Origin: an uncultured Flavobacterium sp.
Lineage (GTDB): Bacteria > Bacteroidota > Bacteroidia > Flavobacteriales > Flavobacteriaceae
Reading direction: 5' to 3'
Length of the DNA: 9,985 nt
NCBI GenBank assembly: GCA_945957245.1
Contig: CAMFLD010000064.1
Coordinates: forward strand, 1 to 9,985
Shown here in pieces: positions 6,913 through 9,985 of this stretch (within the stretch, counting starts at the first letter, position 1; each line of letters starts with the position of its first letter). The notes under the pieces were generated by a model. The model was not told where the DNA came from. It saw only the letters and a program-made list of their open reading frames with translations, and searched no databases. The position numbers and the translations under genes are program-made.

Positions 6913-7992
6913 TTGTTTTTAAAGCGGATTTCATTACTTAATTACAAAAATTTCTCTGAAGTTACCTTCGAACTGGATTCAAAAATCAATTGTTTCGTGG
7001 GTAAAAACGGTATGGGGAAGACCAATATACTGGATGCCGTTTATCATTTGGCCAATGGCAGAAGCTATTTTAATCCACTGGCGGTACAGAATATCCGTCA
7101 TCATGAGGATTTTTTTGTAATTGATGGCGAATTTGAAAAAAACGGGAGAACGGAGCAGATTTTGTGTAGCCTGAAAAAAGGACAAAAGAAAGTCCTGAAG
7201 CGCAACGGCAAAATTTACGAAAAGTTCTCAGACCATATTGGGTTTATTCCATTGGTCATTATTTCTCCGGCTGACCGGGATTTAATCGTTGACGGCAGTG
7301 AAACCCGAAGGAAGTTTATGGACAGTGTAATATCGCAACTGGACAGTGCTTATCTTCAGCAACTGATACAATACCAAAAAATCATCAGCCAAAGAAATGC
7401 TTTGCTGAAGTATTTTGCGCTCAATCATGTTTTTGAAAATGAGACATTATCTATATATAATGAACAACTGAACGCATTGGGTCAGGCAATTTTTGAAAAA
7501 AGAAAAGCCTTCTTAAACGATTTTATTCCAATATTCAATCAGTACCATCAGGAGATTACCAACTCAGCCGAAACAGTCCAATTAGTTTACCAAAGTGATT
7601 TGTTTGAAAATGATACGCTGACACTTCTGGAACAAAACCTTTCCAAAGACCGCGCATTACAATATACTTCTGTAGGCGTCCATAAAGATGATTTGTCATT
7701 TGAAATAGACCATCATCCTATTAAGAAATTTGGATCACAGGGACAGCAAAAATCTTTCCTTATTGCGCTTAAACTGGCTCAATTTGATTTTGTCAAAAAA
7801 CAAAGCGGTGAAAAGCCCATCCTATTATTTGATGACATTTTTGATAAACTCGATGAATTTAGAGTAAGCAAGATTGTGGAAATGGTAAACAACGAAGAAT
7901 TTGGTCAGCTTTTTATTTCCGACACCCATCCTGAAAGAACCGAAAACATAGTAAAAACAACCCATCAGAGTTATAAAATATTTAATTTGTAA
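6913..7992 (+). CDS. recF: DNA replication/repair protein RecF
   Basis: A 359-residue SMC-like ATPase of normal RecF length. RecF works with RecO and RecR to load RecA at single-strand gaps. The Walker A motif is at 30-37 (GKNGMGKT), the ABC signature at 274-280 (GSQGQQK), Walker B at 302-308 (PILLFDD) with the D-loop residues DKLD just after, and the switch histidine H339 in SDTH. The N-terminus LKRISLLNYKNFSE is the family's usual opening. The start codon is TTG at 6913: an in-frame TAA lies at 6898-6900, no ATG or GTG lies between, and the first in-frame ATG downstream falls inside Walker A, so it cannot be the start. It is divergent from the TPR gene and is followed 34 nt later by the rhodanese-thioredoxin gene. 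Identity very sure; start position sure, unless a sequencing error hides an ATG. Confidence 0.95.
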   Translation: MFLKRISLLNYKNFSEVTFELDSKINCFVGKNGMGKTNILDAVYHLANGRSYFNPLAVQNIRHHEDFFVIDGEFEKNGRTEQILCSLKKGQKKVLKRNGKIYEKFSDHIGFIPLVIISPADRDLIVDGSETRRKFMDSVISQLDSAYLQQLIQYQKIISQRNALLKYFALNHVFENETLSIYNEQLNALGQAIFEKRKAFLNDFIPIFNQYHQEITNSAETVQLVYQSDLFENDTLTLLEQNLSKDRALQYTSVGVHKDDLSFEIDHHPIKKFGSQGQQKSFLIALKLAQFDFVKKQSGEKPILLFDDIFDKLDEFRVSKIVEMVNNEEFGQLFISDTHPERTENIVKTTHQSYKIFNL

Positions 7993-8026
7993 TGTGATGT
8001 TATTTTGTAATTTAGCTGAAAATTAA

Positions 8027-8731
8027 ATGTTAATGAAATCTAAAATTTTCTCTTTATTGCTGCTGGTTTTTTTAACTACCGGCTGTCATAGTCAAACTTC
8101 AAAAAATGTTCATACAGTTGATACCAATGCGTTTGCTGAAAAGCTTAAGAATACTAAAAATCCTCAGTTGGTGGACGTAAGAACACCCGAAGAATATAGT
8201 ACGGGACATATCGATAATGCCAAGAACATCAATTGGAATGGCAATGATTTTGTAGCCAATGCCGAAAAGCTGGACAAATCAAAACCGGTTTTTGTGTACT
8301 GCAAAGTTGGAGGCAGAAGTGCCCAGGCTGCTGATAAACTTGCCGGAATGGGCTTCACCGAAATTTACAACCTCGATGGCGGCATTATGAAATGGAATGC
8401 TTCAAAAGGGAATGCTCCTATTAATTCTAAAATTATTGGAATATGCGATCAGGAATATGGTGAGCTTATCAAATCAAGCGACCGTGTTATGATTGATTTC
8501 AGCGCCAAATGGTGTGCTCCATGCCAAAAAATGAAGCCTTACCTGATAAAACTGGAAACCGAATTGAAGGATAAAGTCAAAATTGTACGATTTGATGCTG
8601 ATGAGAATCAGACTATTGTTCAACAATTAAAACTTACCGGACTGCCTACCATCATTGTTTACGAAAAAGGAAAAGAAGTATGGCGTAATACCGGATATAT
8701 CGCTGAAGAGGATTTAAGGAAGCATCTTTAA
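8027..8731 (+). CDS. Exported rhodanese-thioredoxin fusion lipoprotein
   Basis: A 234-residue two-domain protein. An N-terminal signal (hydrophobic 7-16) ends in LTTGC with C20 as the likely lipidated cysteine, so it is probably anchored in the envelope and faces the periplasm. The lipobox has Thr at -3, which is loose but tolerated in Bacteroidota. Residues 30-128 form a rhodanese domain: VDVRTPEEY at 49-57, the active loop CKVGGRS at 92-98 with catalytic C92, and the LDGGIMKW ending. Residues 142-234 form a thioredoxin domain with WCAPC at 162-166 and the cis-proline P207 in GLPT. Both active sites are complete, suggesting sulfur transfer or persulfide handling joined to disulfide chemistry; this is inference. 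An extra cysteine, C140, sits at the domain junction. A second in-frame ATG at 8033 could be the start. Only a weak -7-like TATTTTG (8001-8007) lies upstream, so it may be read from recF. Confidence 0.9.
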   Translation: MLMKSKIFSLLLLVFLTTGCHSQTSKNVHTVDTNAFAEKLKNTKNPQLVDVRTPEEYSTGHIDNAKNINWNGNDFVANAEKLDKSKPVFVYCKVGGRSAQAADKLAGMGFTEIYNLDGGIMKWNASKGNAPINSKIIGICDQEYGELIKSSDRVMIDFSAKWCAPCQKMKPYLIKLETELKDKVKIVRFDADENQTIVQQLKLTGLPTIIVYEKGKEVWRNTGYIAEEDLRKHL

Positions 8732-8758
8732 ATAATATTCTAAACACCAGTGCATCTG

Positions 8759-9376
8759 ATGAAATCATTTGAAAAGATTCAAACTCTTCTACCCCTTGCC
8801 TACCTCTATCTGGTCGTTCTTGGTGTAATAAAAGAAAGTGTTTGTTATTATCAACTGGGAATTAACATTCTGAAATATTCCTCAATCATGGATGTTTTGC
8901 TTAGTCCGATAAGCGTAATTACCATTCACCCATTAGTGACTTTGATATTTATAGCACTGTTTGCTTACCCTTTTTTTCAACAAAGAATGTTTATTAAACA
9001 TCATAATAAAAAATGGGCTAAATATGTTTTTGGAATTAAAAAAGAAGATTTCAATGTAGAAGATGAAGCCTCTAAGGATTTTTTATTCAACAAGCTGATT
9101 TTGTCAATTGCCTATATTTATCTGAGTTTATTTATCGGTTTTGGATTTGCGAAAGGAAGAACGATGTATGATGAAATTACTGAAAACAAATTATCTTATC
9201 AGGACAAACTTTATTTCAACACCGGTGACAGTAAAAATGTTTATTTAATTGACTCCAACAGTGCTTACTATTTTTACATTCCGGAAGGCAGTCACAACAT
9301 TGAGATTGCTCCTGTAGGCTCAGTGAAATTTTTTGAAATGATAAAAAATAAAAGACTTAATCCAAAGAAAGACTAA
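8759..9376 (+). CDS. Three-helix membrane protein of unknown function
   Basis: I do not recognise this family. I place the start at the ATG at 8759 (205 residues) in preference to an in-frame GTG nine bases earlier, because ATG is far more usual and the extra residues add nothing. Three hydrophobic helices are visible at about residues 9-25, 53-74 and 110-131. Between helices 2 and 3 is a basic then acidic loop (79-108, rich in His and Lys, then EDFNVEDEASKD). After the third helix comes a soluble C-terminal region of about 74 residues with alternating hydrophobic and polar residues (KNVYLIDSNSAYYFYIPEG), suggesting beta structure, and a basic end (KNKRLNPKKD). It lies 27 nt after the rhodanese-thioredoxin gene and only 2 nt before the DUF2461 gene, so it is probably co-translated with the latter. 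Its function is not known. Confidence 0.8.
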   Translation: MKSFEKIQTLLPLAYLYLVVLGVIKESVCYYQLGINILKYSSIMDVLLSPISVITIHPLVTLIFIALFAYPFFQQRMFIKHHNKKWAKYVFGIKKEDFNVEDEASKDFLFNKLILSIAYIYLSLFIGFGFAKGRTMYDEITENKLSYQDKLYFNTGDSKNVYLIDSNSAYYFYIPEGSHNIEIAPVGSVKFFEMIKNKRLNPKKD

Positions 9377-9378
9377 AT

Positions 9379-9985
9379 ATGTTAACGAAAGAAGCTGTTC
9401 AGTTTATGGCTGACTTAGTAGCCAATAACAATACCGATTGGATGCATGCCAATAAAAAAAGGTATGAAAATTTTAAAAAAGATTACCACAATTTCATTGC
9501 TTCCATTTTGGCAGAGATGAAGCCACTGGACAACAAACTGGATTCGCTGGAAGTCAAAAACTGTACTTTTAGAATTAATCGTGATATTAGGTTTTCTAAA
9601 GACAAATCCCCTTACAAAACAAATATCGGCGTTTGGATGTCACAAAACCTGAACCGTAAGAATGCTCCCGGCTATTACATTCATTTTGAAAAAGGTAACT
9701 CCTTTATTGCCGGAGGATGCTGGTGTCCTGAACCCCATGAACTAAAACAGATACGTAAAGAAATTGCTTTTTTCCACGAAGATTTGGACGCCATAATTAA
9801 TGATAAAAAATTCAAATCCGAATTTGGTGCCCTTACCCGTGATGAAAATTCGGTACTCAAAAAAGCACCAAAAGATTTTGAACCTGATCATCCTGCTATT
9901 GAATTCCTCAAACTGAAAAGCTTTACCGCTTCGGAAAAAATTGATGATAAAATCTTTTTGGATAAAGATTTCAGCAAAATTATTG
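9379..9985 (+). CDS. DUF2461 family protein, 3' end cut by window
   Basis: The ATG at 9379 opens a frame that stays open to the window end, giving 202 residues of a family usually about 220-230 long, so only a short C-terminal piece is missing. The opening (AVQFMADLVANNNTDWMHANKKRYE) and the strongly conserved core at 64-82 (FRINRDIRFSKDKSPYKTN) are characteristic of DUF2461 (TIGR02453). A glycine-aromatic block follows at 98-115 (GYYIHFEKGNSFIAGGCW). No signal peptide or membrane helix is seen, so it is likely cytoplasmic. The family's biochemical role is unknown to me; its conserved Arg, Asp and Lys residues suggest a binding site but this is inference. It begins 2 nt after the stop of the three-helix membrane protein, so the two are likely translated together. 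Family call sure. Confidence 0.88.
   Translation, partial: MLTKEAVQFMADLVANNNTDWMHANKKRYENFKKDYHNFIASILAEMKPLDNKLDSLEVKNCTFRINRDIRFSKDKSPYKTNIGVWMSQNLNRKNAPGYYIHFEKGNSFIAGGCWCPEPHELKQIRKEIAFFHEDLDAIINDKKFKSEFGALTRDENSVLKKAPKDFEPDHPAIEFLKLKSFTASEKIDDKIFLDKDFSKII

Noticed and set aside
8750..8758. GTG start giving a 208-residue membrane protein
   Set aside because: An in-frame ATG follows three codons later, with no ribosome site or conserved residues favouring the GTG.

Overview
The window looks like chromosomal housekeeping DNA from a member of the Bacteroidota, most likely Flavobacteriaceae and probably Flavobacterium or a close relative. The reasons are the AT-rich composition, the lack of Shine-Dalgarno sequences before starts, promoter boxes of the Bacteroidota type (TAnnTTTG with TTTG about 21 nt upstream), and the gene set: WbqC-like protein, membrane-anchored EEP hydrolase, twin rhomboids, mutL, ribH, YfgM-like TPR protein and recF. 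There are no mobile elements, RNA genes, CRISPR arrays or signs of recent transfer.

Layout. Positions 1-617 (+) hold the end of a WbqC-family gene whose start lies just outside the window. It converges with, and overlaps by 11 bp, a minus-strand operon read from 5178 down to 607: mutL, rhomboid protease B, rhomboid protease A, then an EEP-family hydrolase. Gaps in this operon are -4, 3 and 18 nt, so the four genes are very likely co-transcribed from a promoter at about 5220. Upstream, also on the minus strand, are ribH (5328-5819) and a single-pass TPR membrane protein (5892-6686), each followed by a hairpin terminator. The TPR gene has a textbook promoter at 6708-6740.

From 6913 the strand switches. 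recF (TTG start) is followed by an exported rhodanese-thioredoxin fusion lipoprotein, an unrecognised three-helix membrane protein, and a DUF2461 gene cut by the window end. Gaps are 34, 27 and 2 nt, compatible with one loose operon.

Function. DNA maintenance is represented by mutL and recF, riboflavin synthesis by ribH, envelope proteolysis and quality control by the two rhomboids and the TPR protein, and envelope redox or sulfur chemistry by the rhodanese-thioredoxin lipoprotein. I do not see a clear undescribed system. The points most worth checking are the eroded endonuclease and zinc motifs in MutL, the TTG start of recF, the hairpin that forms most of the ribH leader, and the uncharacterised membrane protein paired with the DUF2461 gene.
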